Source: Oscillospiraceae bacterium (GTDB lineage: Bacteria; Bacillota; Clostridia; Oscillospirales; Oscillospiraceae). Taken from it: 64,000 nt of DNA. The position numbers and the translations under genes were made by a program. The stretch lies in NCBI GenBank assembly GCA_017458335.1, contig JAFTFT010000016.1, positions 1 to 64,000 of the forward strand. The letters are read 5' to 3'. Position 1 is the first letter of the stretch; every line of letters starts with the position of its first letter. The notes beneath the pieces were generated by a model that had not been told where the DNA came from, did no database searches, and worked only from the letters and a program-made list of their open reading frames with translations. Shown one piece after another: positions 52,872 through 61,903 of the stretch.

Positions 52872-53200
52872 TCTTTGTGACGGGGCCGCTCTATGCGGGG
52901 AAGAAAACCTGGATTCGGAAACAGCTCGGACTGACGGAGGCGGAGCTTGCCGACTGCGCCGTCTGGGATGTGCAGAATCTGGTTCCGGTTGAAAACCTGG
53001 AAACGCTGGCAGACGGACTCGCCGGGCGGCGGATTGTGATCTCCACGGAGATCGGCGGCGGTGTGGTCCCCTTGGATCCCGCGGAGCGGGAAAGACGGGA
53101 AGCTGCCGGGCGGCTTGCCTGTCTTCTGGCAGAGCGGGCAGAGACGGTGGTCCGCGTCTGCTGTGGTCTGCCGCAGCTGCTGAAAGGGGAATGGCCGTGA
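52862..53200 (+). CDS. Mini CobU-like protein
   Basis: 112 residues, about two thirds of a normal CobU. A P-loop-like GPLYAGKKTWI opens the protein. The second half, STEIGGGVVPLDPAERERREAAGRLACLLAE then VVRVCCGLPQLLKG, resembles the CobU C-terminus, including the NEVGxGIVP-type motif that the full CobU here lacks. The middle section with the guanylylation His is missing. It overlaps both neighbours by 10 bp. It may assist or complement CobU, or be a degenerate paralogue; activity is unknown. Confidence 0.7.
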   Translation: MAVIFVTGPLYAGKKTWIRKQLGLTEAELADCAVWDVQNLVPVENLETLADGLAGRRIVISTEIGGGVVPLDPAERERREAAGRLACLLAERAETVVRVCCGLPQLLKGEWP

Positions 53201-53784
53201 AAGTCTGGCTGATCCGGCACGGAATGACCCGGCTCGGGGAAGAAAAACGGTATCAGGGACGCCTGGACGACGGACTATCCCCGGAGGGACGGGCGGCGCT
53301 CAAACAGGCGGACTTCCGGCCAAAGCGGGTGTATGTGTCGCCGGCGCTGCGCGCGCGGGAGACGGCGGAAATCCTCTTTCCGGAGGCGGAGCAGCTGCTC
53401 TGCCCAGATCTGCGGGAAATGGACTTCGGAAGCTTCGAAGGCCGCGGCTGGTGGGAGATGGAAGAAGACGCTGCGTATCGCTCCTGGGTGGATGGCGGCT
53501 GCCGCGGACGCTGCCCCGGGGGTGAAGAAAAGACAGAACTCACCGAGCGGGTCAACAGAGGCTTTGAGCGGATTCTGGAAGCCGAGATCGAAAAGGCGGA
53601 ACCCGGGGAAGACCTCGTGATTGTAGCCCATGGCGGCACACAGATGGCCCTGCTGGAGGAAAAGGGCATCCCGCGGAGAGAATACTACCGCTGGCAGAGA
53701 CCCTGCGGCTGCGGCTGGCTGCTGGACTGGGAGCCGGAGGGCAAAACACTGCATGTGATACGGGAGATATCGTTTTTGAAATGA
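53191..53784 (+). CDS. cobC: Histidine phosphatase, probable alpha-ribazole/adenosylcobalamin phosphatase
   Basis: 197 residues. Catalytic LIRHGMTRLGEEKRYQGRLD at the start and a second His in VIVAHGGTQ mark the phosphoglycerate-mutase-like family. Within a cob operon it most likely removes phosphate from alpha-ribazole-P or cobalamin-P (CobC role). Start ATG 53191 overlaps the mini-CobU; a GTG at 53197 is possible. It overlaps cbiB by 4 bp. Confidence 0.88.
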   Translation: MAVKVWLIRHGMTRLGEEKRYQGRLDDGLSPEGRAALKQADFRPKRVYVSPALRARETAEILFPEAEQLLCPDLREMDFGSFEGRGWWEMEEDAAYRSWVDGGCRGRCPGGEEKTELTERVNRGFERILEAEIEKAEPGEDLVIVAHGGTQMALLEEKGIPRREYYRWQRPCGCGWLLDWEPEGKTLHVIREISFLK

Positions 53785-54761
53785 GAATTCTGCTGGCTGC
53801 GATCTGCGGCTTTGTGCTGGATCTGATTTTGGGAGATCCGGAGCTGCTTACGCCGGTTCATCCGGTGGTTCTGATGGGACACTGTATCACGGCGCTGGAA
53901 ACATGGCTGAGAACGCTCATGCCGAAAAGCCCTCGGGGAGAGCGGCTGGGCGGAATTCTGCTTGCGATGATTCTGCCTCTGGGGACGCTGGTGAGCTGCG
54001 GACTCATGCTCATGCTGCTGAATCGACTCTGGCCTCCGCTGGCCTTTCTGCTTGAGTGCATCTGGAGCTGGCAGGCCCTTGCGGGGAAGAACCTCAAAGA
54101 TGAGGCGATGCGCGTTACCCTTGCCATGAAAGACGGAACGACGGAGGATGCCAGAGCGGCGGTTTCGCGGATTGTCGGGCGGGATACCGAGGCACTGGAC
54201 CGGAGCGGTGTGACGCGGGCCGCGGTTGAGACCGTGGCGGAGAACTTCTCCGACGGAGTCGCGGCGCCGATGCTGTATATGTTTCTCGGCGGAGCACCGC
54301 TGGCTCTGTGCTACAAAGCCGTCAACACCATGGACAGCATGGTGGGGTATCGGAATGAGCGCTATCTCCGGTTCGGGAGAGCGGCGGCCAGACTGGACGA
54401 CGCGGCAAACTATCTTCCCTCCCGGCTGGCGGCGCTGATCCTGATTGCTGCCGCGGGAATTTGCGGGGAGGACAGAAAGGCCGCCGCGGAGATCTGGAAA
54501 CGGGATCGTCGGAAGCATGCCAGCCCCAACTCCGGTCAGTGCGAGGCGGTGATGGCGGGCGCGCTGGGCCTGCGGCTCTGCGGGCCGGCAAGCTATTTCG
54601 GAAAGACTGTTGACAAGCCCTATATCGGGGATGCACGCCGGGAGGCGGAGGCGGAAGACATCTGCCGTGCCTGCCGGATGGAGCAGACCGGAAGCTGGCT
54701 GTGCCTGGTCCTGCTGGGCGTGATCAGACTGGGCATCGTTTTACTGGGGAAGGTATTATGA
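53781..54761 (+). CDS. cbiB: Adenosylcobinamide-phosphate synthase
   Basis: 326 residues, polytopic. LDLILGDPELLTPVHPVVLMG at the start, AVETVAENFSDGVAAPMLYMFLGG, NTMDSMVGYRNERY and the C-terminal SPNSGQCEAVMAGALGLRL region are standard CbiB. It attaches aminopropanol-phosphate to adenosylcobyric acid at the membrane. The substrate is made by the next gene, CobD. Confidence 0.96.
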   Translation: MRILLAAICGFVLDLILGDPELLTPVHPVVLMGHCITALETWLRTLMPKSPRGERLGGILLAMILPLGTLVSCGLMLMLLNRLWPPLAFLLECIWSWQALAGKNLKDEAMRVTLAMKDGTTEDARAAVSRIVGRDTEALDRSGVTRAAVETVAENFSDGVAAPMLYMFLGGAPLALCYKAVNTMDSMVGYRNERYLRFGRAAARLDDAANYLPSRLAALILIAAAGICGEDRKAAAEIWKRDRRKHASPNSGQCEAVMAGALGLRLCGPASYFGKTVDKPYIGDARREAEAEDICRACRMEQTGSWLCLVLLGVIRLGIVLLGKVL

Positions 54762-55810
54762 CGGGGACACACGGCGGCGACTGGGCCGGATATGAAACAG
54801 AATACGGCTTCCTGCCGCTGGATTTCTCGGCAAATATCAGCCCGCTGGGCCTGCCGGACGGTGTACGGGAGGCGGCAGTACAGGCACTGCAGGATGCAGA
54901 GCGGTACCCTGATCCCCTCTGCCGTGGGCTTCGGACCCGGCTGGCCGAACGGCACGGCATCCCGGCGGTACAGATCGTCTGCGGAAACGGCGCCGCGGAT
55001 CTGATCTTCCGAATCTGCCGGGTACTGCGGCCGAAGAAGGCGCTGCTTACGGCGCCGGATTTCGGAGAGTACGAACAGGCACTTCGGGAAGAGAATTGTG
55101 AGATCCGCACCGTGGCCAGGCAGGAGAGAGAGGGCTTTCTCCTGCACTGGGAAGACCTGGCGGAAAACATCCGGAACGCGGAACTGTTCTTCCTCTCCAA
55201 TCCCAACAATCCGACAGGACTGCTGACTGGACGGGAAGAACTGCGAAAGATCCTGAAGCTCTGCAGAGATGAGCACTGTGTGCCTGTGATCGACGAATGC
55301 TTCCTGGATTTTACCGAAGTTTCGGAGACAGAGAGCCTGATCCCGGACCTGAGGCAGAGTCCGAATCTGGTGATCCTCCGGGCCTTCACCAAGACTTATG
55401 CCATGGCGGGGCTGCGCCTCGGCTATGCCATCTGCGGCAGCGCGGCTTTCGCGGAGCGCCTGCAAAGCGCGGGGCAGCCCTGGCCGGTGTCAAACGTGGC
55501 TCAGGCAGCCGGGGCAGCAGCATTGCAGGATGATAATTATGTAAACCGACTGCGAGCCCTGATTTCTGGGGAGCTACCGCGCATGATCCGGGCATTGACA
55601 GCTCTCGGACTGCGCGTTATCCCCGGCGAAGCCAATTATCTGCTGTTTTTCTGTGAGGATGGGGGACTCGGGGAAAAACTTCAAAAGCGGGGCATCCTGA
55701 TCCGGGACTGCCGGAACTATGCAGGCCTCACGGAAGGCTGGTACCGGATCGCGATTCGGTCTAAAGATGAGAACGACAGGCTGATTCATATGCTGGGGGA
55801 GGTGCTGTAG
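54758..55810 (+). CDS. cobD: Threonine-phosphate decarboxylase (PLP aminotransferase fold)
   Basis: 350 residues from ATG 54758. A fold-type I PLP enzyme: LDFSANISPLGLPDGV, GNGAADLIFRI, LSNPNNPTGLL, and the PLP lysine in RAFTKTYAMAGLRLGY. Histidinol-phosphate aminotransferases look similar, but the SANISPLG start and location between cbiB and cbiP support CobD, which makes aminopropanol phosphate. It overlaps cbiB by 4 bp. Confidence 0.92.
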   Translation: MTGTHGGDWAGYETEYGFLPLDFSANISPLGLPDGVREAAVQALQDAERYPDPLCRGLRTRLAERHGIPAVQIVCGNGAADLIFRICRVLRPKKALLTAPDFGEYEQALREENCEIRTVARQEREGFLLHWEDLAENIRNAELFFLSNPNNPTGLLTGREELRKILKLCRDEHCVPVIDECFLDFTEVSETESLIPDLRQSPNLVILRAFTKTYAMAGLRLGYAICGSAAFAERLQSAGQPWPVSNVAQAAGAAALQDDNYVNRLRALISGELPRMIRALTALGLRVIPGEANYLLFFCEDGGLGEKLQKRGILIRDCRNYAGLTEGWYRIAIRSKDENDRLIHMLGEVL

Positions 55811-55811
55811 G

Positions 55812-57311
55812 ATGGCGAAATGCATCATGGTGCAGGGAACCATGTCCGGAGCGGGGAAAAGCCTGCTGGTGACGGCGCTCTGCCGGATCTTCATGCAGGA
55901 CGGCTTCCGCGTGGCTCCCTTCAAGAGCCAGAACATGGCCCTCAACAGCTTTGTCACGGCGGACGGGCTGGAACTGGGACGGGCTCAGGCGGCCCAGGCC
56001 GAGGCGGCGGGAATCCCCTGTGATGTTCGGATGAACCCGATCCTGCTGAAGCCCTCCAGCGACACCGGCAGCCAGCTTATCGTGATGGGTGAGGTACGCG
56101 GCCAGTATGACGCAAAGGACTATTTCAGGATGAAACGAGGGCTGATCCCGGAGATCCTGAAGGCCTACAACAGTCTGGCCGAGGAGAACGACATCATCGT
56201 GATTGAAGGCGCGGGCTCTCCCGCGGAGATCAACCTCCGCCAGGACGACATCGTCAACATGGGCCTTGCGGAGCTGGTGAATGCACCGGTGATCCTGGCC
56301 GGGGACATCGACCGGGGCGGCGTCTTTGCCCAGCTCTACGGTACAGTGGCTCTGCTGCAGCCGGAGGAACGGAAGCGGGTGATCGGGACCGTGATCAACA
56401 AGTTCCGCGGAGACGTGGAACTGCTGCGGCCGGGCCTGAAGCAGCTGGAAGAGCTGACCGGGGTGCCGGTGCTCGGCGTGGTGCCCTGGATGAAGGTGGA
56501 CATCGACGACGAAGACAGCCTCGCGCCCCGGCTGGAGAGAAGCGAAAACGCGGACAGACCGCTGGACATCGCGGTGATCCGGCTGCCGCATGTGTCGAAT
56601 TTCACGGACTTCTCGCCGCTGGAGGAACATCCAGCAATTGGACTGCATTATGTAAACCAAACGGAACAGCTCGGACAGCCGGATCTCGTGATTCTCCCCG
56701 GAACCAAGAACACCATGGGGGATCTCCGCTGGCTTCGGGAGAGGGGACTGGACATGGAGATCCTTGCGCTTCATGAAACGGGAACGGCAATCCTCGGGGT
56801 CTGCGGCGGCTATCAGATGTTGGGCAGGCGTCTGTCGGATCCGGAGGGCGTGGAAGGCGGCGGAAGCGCTGAAGGCCTCGGACTTTTGCCCTGTGAGACG
56901 GTCTTCGCCGGAGTAAAGACCAGAACCAGGAGACGGGCGGTCTGCGCGGAAGGCCCCTTTGCCGGTGTACGGCTGGAGGGGTATGAGATCCACATGGGGA
57001 GAACTCATTCCGCAGCGGCTCCTTTCTGCCGTATGGAAGACGGCACGGAAGACGGCGCGGCGGAAGAAAGTGTGTTCGGAACTTATTTGCACGGCCTGTT
57101 CGACAGCGGGGAACTGGTGAACCGCCTGGCCGAATGGCTCGCGGCGAGAAAAGGAATCCGGATTCCGGAACAGAGAGCGGAAAACAGGGCGGCATACCGG
57201 AACCGGCAGTATGATCTGCTGGCGGATACTGTGCGGAGCAGTCTGGATATGGAAACAATCAAACAGGCGATGGAGGCCTTTCAGCATGATCAGAACACCG
57301 GGACAGATTGA
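55812..57311 (+). CDS. cbiP: Cobyric acid synthase
   Basis: 499 residues. MVQGTMSGAGKSLLVTALCRIF, FKSQNMALNSFVTADG, VIEGAGSPAEINL, VILAGDIDRGGVFAQLYG and the amidotransferase Cys in LGVCGGYQMLGR are all present, with a final HGLF. It amidates side chains b, d, e and g. One base separates it from cobD. Its last 26 bp overlap cbiC. Confidence 0.97.
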   Translation: MAKCIMVQGTMSGAGKSLLVTALCRIFMQDGFRVAPFKSQNMALNSFVTADGLELGRAQAAQAEAAGIPCDVRMNPILLKPSSDTGSQLIVMGEVRGQYDAKDYFRMKRGLIPEILKAYNSLAEENDIIVIEGAGSPAEINLRQDDIVNMGLAELVNAPVILAGDIDRGGVFAQLYGTVALLQPEERKRVIGTVINKFRGDVELLRPGLKQLEELTGVPVLGVVPWMKVDIDDEDSLAPRLERSENADRPLDIAVIRLPHVSNFTDFSPLEEHPAIGLHYVNQTEQLGQPDLVILPGTKNTMGDLRWLRERGLDMEILALHETGTAILGVCGGYQMLGRRLSDPEGVEGGGSAEGLGLLPCETVFAGVKTRTRRRAVCAEGPFAGVRLEGYEIHMGRTHSAAAPFCRMEDGTEDGAAEESVFGTYLHGLFDSGELVNRLAEWLAARKGIRIPEQRAENRAAYRNRQYDLLADTVRSSLDMETIKQAMEAFQHDQNTGTD

Positions 57312-57948
57312 GCGGGCAAGCATGGCGCTGATCCGGGCGGAACTTCGGGAACGGGGCATCGCGCTCCCGACAGAGAACGAGGCCGTAATCCTGCGCTGCA
57401 TCCACGCGAGTGCCGACTTTGACTACGCCGCGAACCTGCGCTTTACCCAAGGGGCAGTGAAGAAAGCCACGGACGCGCTTCACAGCGGCACGGAACTCGT
57501 GACAGATACCAACATGGCGCTGGCCGGGATCAGCAGGCCGGGCCTGCAGAAGCTCGGTGTCTCGGCGTACTGCTACATGGCGGAGACGTTCATCGCAGAT
57601 CGGGCAAAAGCAGAGGGAAGCACCCGCGCCGCGGCGGCAATGGACTGGGCTGCGGAGCAGAATCCCGGCGCAATCCTCGCCGTCGGAAACGCCCCGACAG
57701 CGCTGCTGCGGATCGCGGAGCAGATCCGGGACGGACTGCGCCCGGCGTTGGTGATCGCGGTGCCGGTGGGCTTTGTAAACGTCGTGGAGAGCAAAGAGCT
57801 GATCTTTGCGGTCTGCGAAGAAGCGGATGTCCCCTGCATTGCGGCCATGGGCCGCAAAGGCGGCAGCAGCATCGCCGCGGCGATCTGCAACGCGCTGATC
57901 TATTCCGCGGCGGATCTCCTGGAACCCGATGCGAGAGGCTGGACCTGA
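57286..57948 (+). CDS. cbiC: Cobalt-precorrin-8 methylmutase
   Basis: 220 residues from ATG 57286. PGQIERASMALIRAEL, RCIHASADFDYAANLRF, VTDTNMALAGIS, LAVGNAPTALLRI and GFVNVVESKELIF are the family blocks; the His of CIHASAD is catalytic. It moves the methyl from C11 to C12. It begins inside the end of cbiP. Confidence 0.96.
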   Translation: MIRTPGQIERASMALIRAELRERGIALPTENEAVILRCIHASADFDYAANLRFTQGAVKKATDALHSGTELVTDTNMALAGISRPGLQKLGVSAYCYMAETFIADRAKAEGSTRAAAAMDWAAEQNPGAILAVGNAPTALLRIAEQIRDGLRPALVIAVPVGFVNVVESKELIFAVCEEADVPCIAAMGRKGGSSIAAAICNALIYSAADLLEPDARGWT

Positions 57949-57949
57949 C

Positions 57950-58225
57950 ATGAGTGAAAAACACTACCGTTTTTTTCAGAACCGGGAATGCGAATTCTTC
58001 CCCTGCCATGAAGGCGTGGAGGAAACAGAATTCAACTGCCTGTTCTGCTACTGCCCGCTCTATGCCCTGGGCGAAAAATGCGGAGGCGGCTTTGTCTATA
58101 CGGAGAGCGGTGTGAAGAGCTGCGAGCACTGCCCCTTTCCGCACCGGCGCGAGAACTACGAGGCCATTCTCCGGCGCTTTCCGGAGCTGGCCGTGCTGGC
58201 GGCCAAACGGGAGAAGGCACCATGA
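57950..58225 (+). CDS. Cysteine-rich small domain protein of cobalamin operons
   Basis: 91 residues from ATG 57950. About eight cysteines in a tight pattern: FQNRECEFFPCHEG, FNCLFCYCPLYALGEKCGGG and SCEHCPFPHRRENY. This matches the Cys-rich small domain family (probable metal or Fe-S binding) often found among anaerobic cobalamin genes. Function is not established; metal delivery or redox support for corrin synthesis is an inference. It overlaps cbiD by 4 bp. Confidence 0.85.
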   Translation: MSEKHYRFFQNRECEFFPCHEGVEETEFNCLFCYCPLYALGEKCGGGFVYTESGVKSCEHCPFPHRRENYEAILRRFPELAVLAAKREKAP

Positions 58226-59361
58226 GCTTTGAACACTACATCCGCAGCGGCAGCAGGCGTCTGCGCTGCGGCTATACGACCGGGAGCTGTGCGGCCCTGG
58301 CGGCCGCAGGAGCAGCGGAACTGCTGCTCTCAGGGACTGCCCCGGAGACGCTGGCCCTGCTGACACCCGGCGGACTGCGGGTCGATACGGAACCGGTCTT
58401 CTGCCGCATGGAGGGGAAGCGGGCGCTCTGCGCCGTGCGCAAGGATGCCGGGGACGACCCGGATGTGACGAACGGAATCCTGATTGTCGCGGCGGTCAGC
58501 AAATGCGATGACGGGATCACCATTGACGGCGGAGAGGGGATCGGCCGGATAACGAGGCCGGGCCTGGACCGGGCGGTGGGGGAAGCGGCCATCAACTCCG
58601 TACCGCGCCGGATGATCCGCAGCGCGCTGGAGACCGTCTGCGACGAGCTTGGCTTTGCAGGCGGCCTGAAGGTGGTGATCTCCGCGCCGGAGGGGCGGGA
58701 GATCGCGAAAAAGACCTTCAATCCGATGCTCGGCATCGAGGGGGGCATCTCGATTCTGGGAACATCCGGGATCGTCGAGCCCATGAGCGAGCAGGCCATC
58801 GTCGAAACCATCGCCCTGGAAATCCGGCAGAAAGCGGCTTCCGGCAGCAAACGGCTGATCCTCTGCCCGGGTAACTACGGCCTGGACTTCCTGCGGGAGG
58901 GGCTGCCGGAACTGGAACCGATCCCGCGGGTCAAGTGCTCCAACTACATCGGGGACGCGCTGGATCTGGCTTTGCTGGAGGGAATGAAGGAAGTGCTGCT
59001 GATCGGTCATGTCGGCAAGCTGGTGAAGCTCGCCGGCGGGATCATGAACACACACTCCCGCATGGCCGACTGCCGAAGGGAGCTCTTCTGCGCACACGCG
59101 GCACTCTGCGGCGCGGACCGGGAAACCTGTGAAAGCCTGATGCGGCAGGTGACAAGCGACGGCTGCCTGGAAGTCCTGAATGATTCTGAATTATGTAAAC
59201 CAGTGACGGAGAGCCTGCTGCGGGAGATCCAGAAGGTTCTGGAGCGGCGCAGCGGCGGAGCCTGCCGCATGGGAGCCGTGATGTTCTCCAACGTCTATGG
59301 CCTGCTGGGCAAAACCGCGGAGGCGGAAGCGCTGCTCCGGGAATGGAGAGAGCCGGCATGA
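58222..59361 (+). CDS. cbiD: Cobalt-precorrin-5B C1-methyltransferase
   Basis: 379 residues from ATG 58222. RCGYTTGSCAALAAAGAAELLL, DDPDVTNGILI, GEGIGRITRPGL, LGTSGIVEPMSEQA and HVGKLVKLAGGIMNTHSRMAD are diagnostic of CbiD, which methylates C1 in the anaerobic route. Presence of CbiD with CbiG and CbiK shows the early-cobalt pathway. Confidence 0.97.
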   Translation: MSFEHYIRSGSRRLRCGYTTGSCAALAAAGAAELLLSGTAPETLALLTPGGLRVDTEPVFCRMEGKRALCAVRKDAGDDPDVTNGILIVAAVSKCDDGITIDGGEGIGRITRPGLDRAVGEAAINSVPRRMIRSALETVCDELGFAGGLKVVISAPEGREIAKKTFNPMLGIEGGISILGTSGIVEPMSEQAIVETIALEIRQKAASGSKRLILCPGNYGLDFLREGLPELEPIPRVKCSNYIGDALDLALLEGMKEVLLIGHVGKLVKLAGGIMNTHSRMADCRRELFCAHAALCGADRETCESLMRQVTSDGCLEVLNDSELCKPVTESLLREIQKVLERRSGGACRMGAVMFSNVYGLLGKTAEAEALLREWREPA

Positions 59362-60389
59362 GAGAAGGAATTGCCTTCCTGGCTTTCACCGACCGGGGAG
59401 AAGCTCTGGCAGAGGAGCTCGCCGAAGCGACCGGAGGTGAGACCGCACGGGCCGGGAGAGAGACGGATCTCGGAAGCTGGACGGAAGCGGCCTTCCGGGA
59501 AAAGCGGGCGCTGGTCTACGTCGGCGCGGTCGGGATCGCCGTCCGAGCCGTTGCGCCGTTTCTCAGGCACAAGGCGGAAGATCCGGCGGTTCTGGCGGTG
59601 GATGAAACCGGACATTATGTGATTCCGCTGCTCTCCGGACACCTGGGCGGAGCGAACGCGCTGGCCAGGGAACTGGCCGCCGTCACCGGCGGAGAGGCAG
59701 TCATCACGACGGCGACGGATCTGCACGGGGTGTTTGCCGTCGATCTCTGGGCGAAGAAACAGAACATGACCGTTCGGCAGCCGGAGCGGATCAAGACGGT
59801 TTCGGCGAAGCTTCTGGCGGGGCAGGTAATCCGGCTGGACTGCCGCTGGAAGATTCAGGGAACGGTGCCGGAGAACGTCCGGAGGCTGCAGGATGACAGT
59901 ATTCGGGAGAGAGCTTCTTCGGACATGGAACGCACAGACATCGACGTGCTGGTGGACTTTCGCGATGCCGTGTGCACCGGGCTTCAGCTGGTTCCGCGAA
60001 TTCTGCACCTCGGCATCGGCTGCCGGAGGGGAACGGGCGAAGAAGCGCTTGAAACAGGCCTGGAACACTTCTGCCGGGAAAGGAACATCCTGCCGGAGGC
60101 CATCCGCTCGGCTGCGAGCATCGACCTGAAGCGCGGGGAAGAGGGCCTTCTCCGTTTCTGCCGGGAGCATGATTGGCCGATCCGCTTCTATACGGCGGAC
60201 GAACTGCGCCGCGCGGAAGGACACTTCTCGGGATCGGAGTTTGTACGGTCGGTCGCCGGCGTGGACAACGTCTGTGAGCGCGCCGCGGTTCTGAGGAGCG
60301 GCGGGAAGCTGACAGAGACGAAATATGCGCAGAACGGCATCACCTTTGCCCTGGCAGAAGAAATAGCATGCTTTGACTGGAGTTGGTAA
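59358..60389 (+). CDS. cbiG: Cobalt-precorrin-5A hydrolase
   Basis: 343 residues from ATG 59358. The N-terminal and core blocks VGAVGIAVRAVAPFLRHKAEDPAVLAVDE and PLLSGHLGGANALA are typical. The C-terminal domain has LHLGIGCRRGTGEEALE and IDLKRGEEGL. It opens the delta-lactone with loss of acetaldehyde, specific to the anaerobic pathway. It overlaps cbiD by 4 bp. Confidence 0.96.
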   Translation: MREGIAFLAFTDRGEALAEELAEATGGETARAGRETDLGSWTEAAFREKRALVYVGAVGIAVRAVAPFLRHKAEDPAVLAVDETGHYVIPLLSGHLGGANALARELAAVTGGEAVITTATDLHGVFAVDLWAKKQNMTVRQPERIKTVSAKLLAGQVIRLDCRWKIQGTVPENVRRLQDDSIRERASSDMERTDIDVLVDFRDAVCTGLQLVPRILHLGIGCRRGTGEEALETGLEHFCRERNILPEAIRSAASIDLKRGEEGLLRFCREHDWPIRFYTADELRRAEGHFSGSEFVRSVAGVDNVCERAAVLRSGGKLTETKYAQNGITFALAEEIACFDWSW

Positions 60390-60390
60390 C

Positions 60391-61119
60391 ATGGGGAAAC
60401 TCTATGTGGTCGGGATCGGTCCGGGGGACGGACGATACCTGACCGAGGCCGCCCGCGCGGCGCTGGAAGAGGCGGATGTGCTCTGCGGATATACGCTGTA
60501 TGTGGAGCTGCTGAAACCGTTCTGGCCGGAGAAGGCAACCTACAGTACCGGTATGACCGGGGAGATGGAGCGCTGCCGCTGGTGCCTGGAACAGGCAGCC
60601 GGCGGAAAAACCGTTGCCCTTATCTGCAGCGGAGACGCGGGAATCTACGGCATGGCGGCTCCGGTCCTGGAACTCAGGAAGGAGTACGGAGAGGCGGAAG
60701 TGGAGATTATCCCCGGCATTACCGCGGCGCTTTCCGGCGGCGCACTGCTGGGGGCGCCGCTGGGGCACGACTTCTGTGTGATCTCGCTGTCCGACCGCCT
60801 GACGGACTGGGCGCAGATCGAAGAGCGGCTGCGCTGTGCGGCGAGAGGGGATTTTGCGATCTGCCTGTATAATCCCGCATCCCGGCACCGGCGGGACTAT
60901 CTGCAGCGGGCCTGCGACATCCTGCTCTCGGAAAAGAGCCCGGAAACCGTCTGCGGTCTGGCCCGGTCCATCGGCCGCGAAGGGGAGAGCATCCGGATCC
61001 TTCCGCTTTCCGAGCTGCGCGGTACGGAGGCGGATATGTTCACGACTGTGTTCATCGGTTCCTCCCAGACCAGAGAACTGGACGGACGGATGGTGACCCC
61101 GAGGGGGTACCGCACATGA
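60391..61119 (+). CDS. cbiH: Cobalt-precorrin-3 C17-methyltransferase
   Basis: 242 residues from ATG 60391. LYVVGIGPGDGRYLTEAARAAL, ICSGDAGIYGMA, IIPGITAALSGGALLGAPLGHDF and CLYNPASRHR match CbiH/CobJ. It methylates C17 with ring contraction. One base after cbiG, and 4-bp overlap with cbiJ. Confidence 0.96.
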   Translation: MGKLYVVGIGPGDGRYLTEAARAALEEADVLCGYTLYVELLKPFWPEKATYSTGMTGEMERCRWCLEQAAGGKTVALICSGDAGIYGMAAPVLELRKEYGEAEVEIIPGITAALSGGALLGAPLGHDFCVISLSDRLTDWAQIEERLRCAARGDFAICLYNPASRHRRDYLQRACDILLSEKSPETVCGLARSIGREGESIRILPLSELRGTEADMFTTVFIGSSQTRELDGRMVTPRGYRT

Positions 61120-61868
61120 AATTCGTCATTTTCAGCGGAACCACCGAGGGCAGGAAGCTCTCTGCCCTGTTGGCAGAGGCCGGGGCGGACGTGACGGTCT
61201 GTGTGGCAAGCGACTATGGCAGTGAAGAACAGGGCATCATTCCCGGCGTGAAAGTACGGACGGGGCCTCTGAGCGCGGAGGAAAAGCAGAAGCTGCTGCG
61301 AGGCTGTGCGCTCTGCGTGGATGCGACACACCCCTACGCGACCCATGTCACCGCCTCCGTTCGGGAGGCCTGCCGGGAGACAGGTGTGCCGTATGTCCGC
61401 CTGCTACGCCCGCCCAGCGAGACTGGGGACGCGAGATGCTTTGAGACCGCCGAAGACGCGGCCAACTGGCTCAGCGGGCAGGAAGGGAACATCCTCCTTA
61501 CCACCGGGGTAAAGGAACTCTCCGCCTGTGCGGCCATCGACCCGGAGCGGCTTTATCCGCGAATCCTGCCGAGCCGCCAGAGCCTTGAAGCCTGTGAGCG
61601 CCTCGGCATCCCGCACCGGAACATCATCGCCATGCAGGGACCTTTTTCCGAAGAGCTGAACCGGGCCATCATCCGTCAGTATCGGATCCGGTACCTGGTC
61701 TCGAAGGACGGCGGAGTGCCGGGCGGTTTCCCGGAGAAGGCGGCGGCATGCCGGGAGACCGGAACGGCGATGATTCTGCTGCGCCGTCCGGAGGAAACCG
61801 GCATGAATTTTGAAACGGTATACCAAAGGTGCATAACGCTGCTCAATAGCGGCGATGCAATACAATAA
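61116..61868 (+). CDS. cbiJ: Cobalt-precorrin-6A reductase
   Basis: 250 residues. FVIFSGTTEGRKLSALLAEAG, VDATHPYATHVTASVREAC, LLTTGVKELSAC and IRYLVSKDGGVPGGFPEKAAAC are CbiJ/CobK blocks. It uses NAD(P)H to reduce the macrocycle. Last of the tightly overlapped corrin genes; the exported CbiK follows after 35 bp with its own AAAGGAGAA site. Confidence 0.95.
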   Translation: MKFVIFSGTTEGRKLSALLAEAGADVTVCVASDYGSEEQGIIPGVKVRTGPLSAEEKQKLLRGCALCVDATHPYATHVTASVREACRETGVPYVRLLRPPSETGDARCFETAEDAANWLSGQEGNILLTTGVKELSACAAIDPERLYPRILPSRQSLEACERLGIPHRNIIAMQGPFSEELNRAIIRQYRIRYLVSKDGGVPGGFPEKAAACRETGTAMILLRRPEETGMNFETVYQRCITLLNSGDAIQ

Positions 61869-61903
61869 CGATTCTCACGAATCGGGAAAGAAAAGGAGAA
61901 ACC

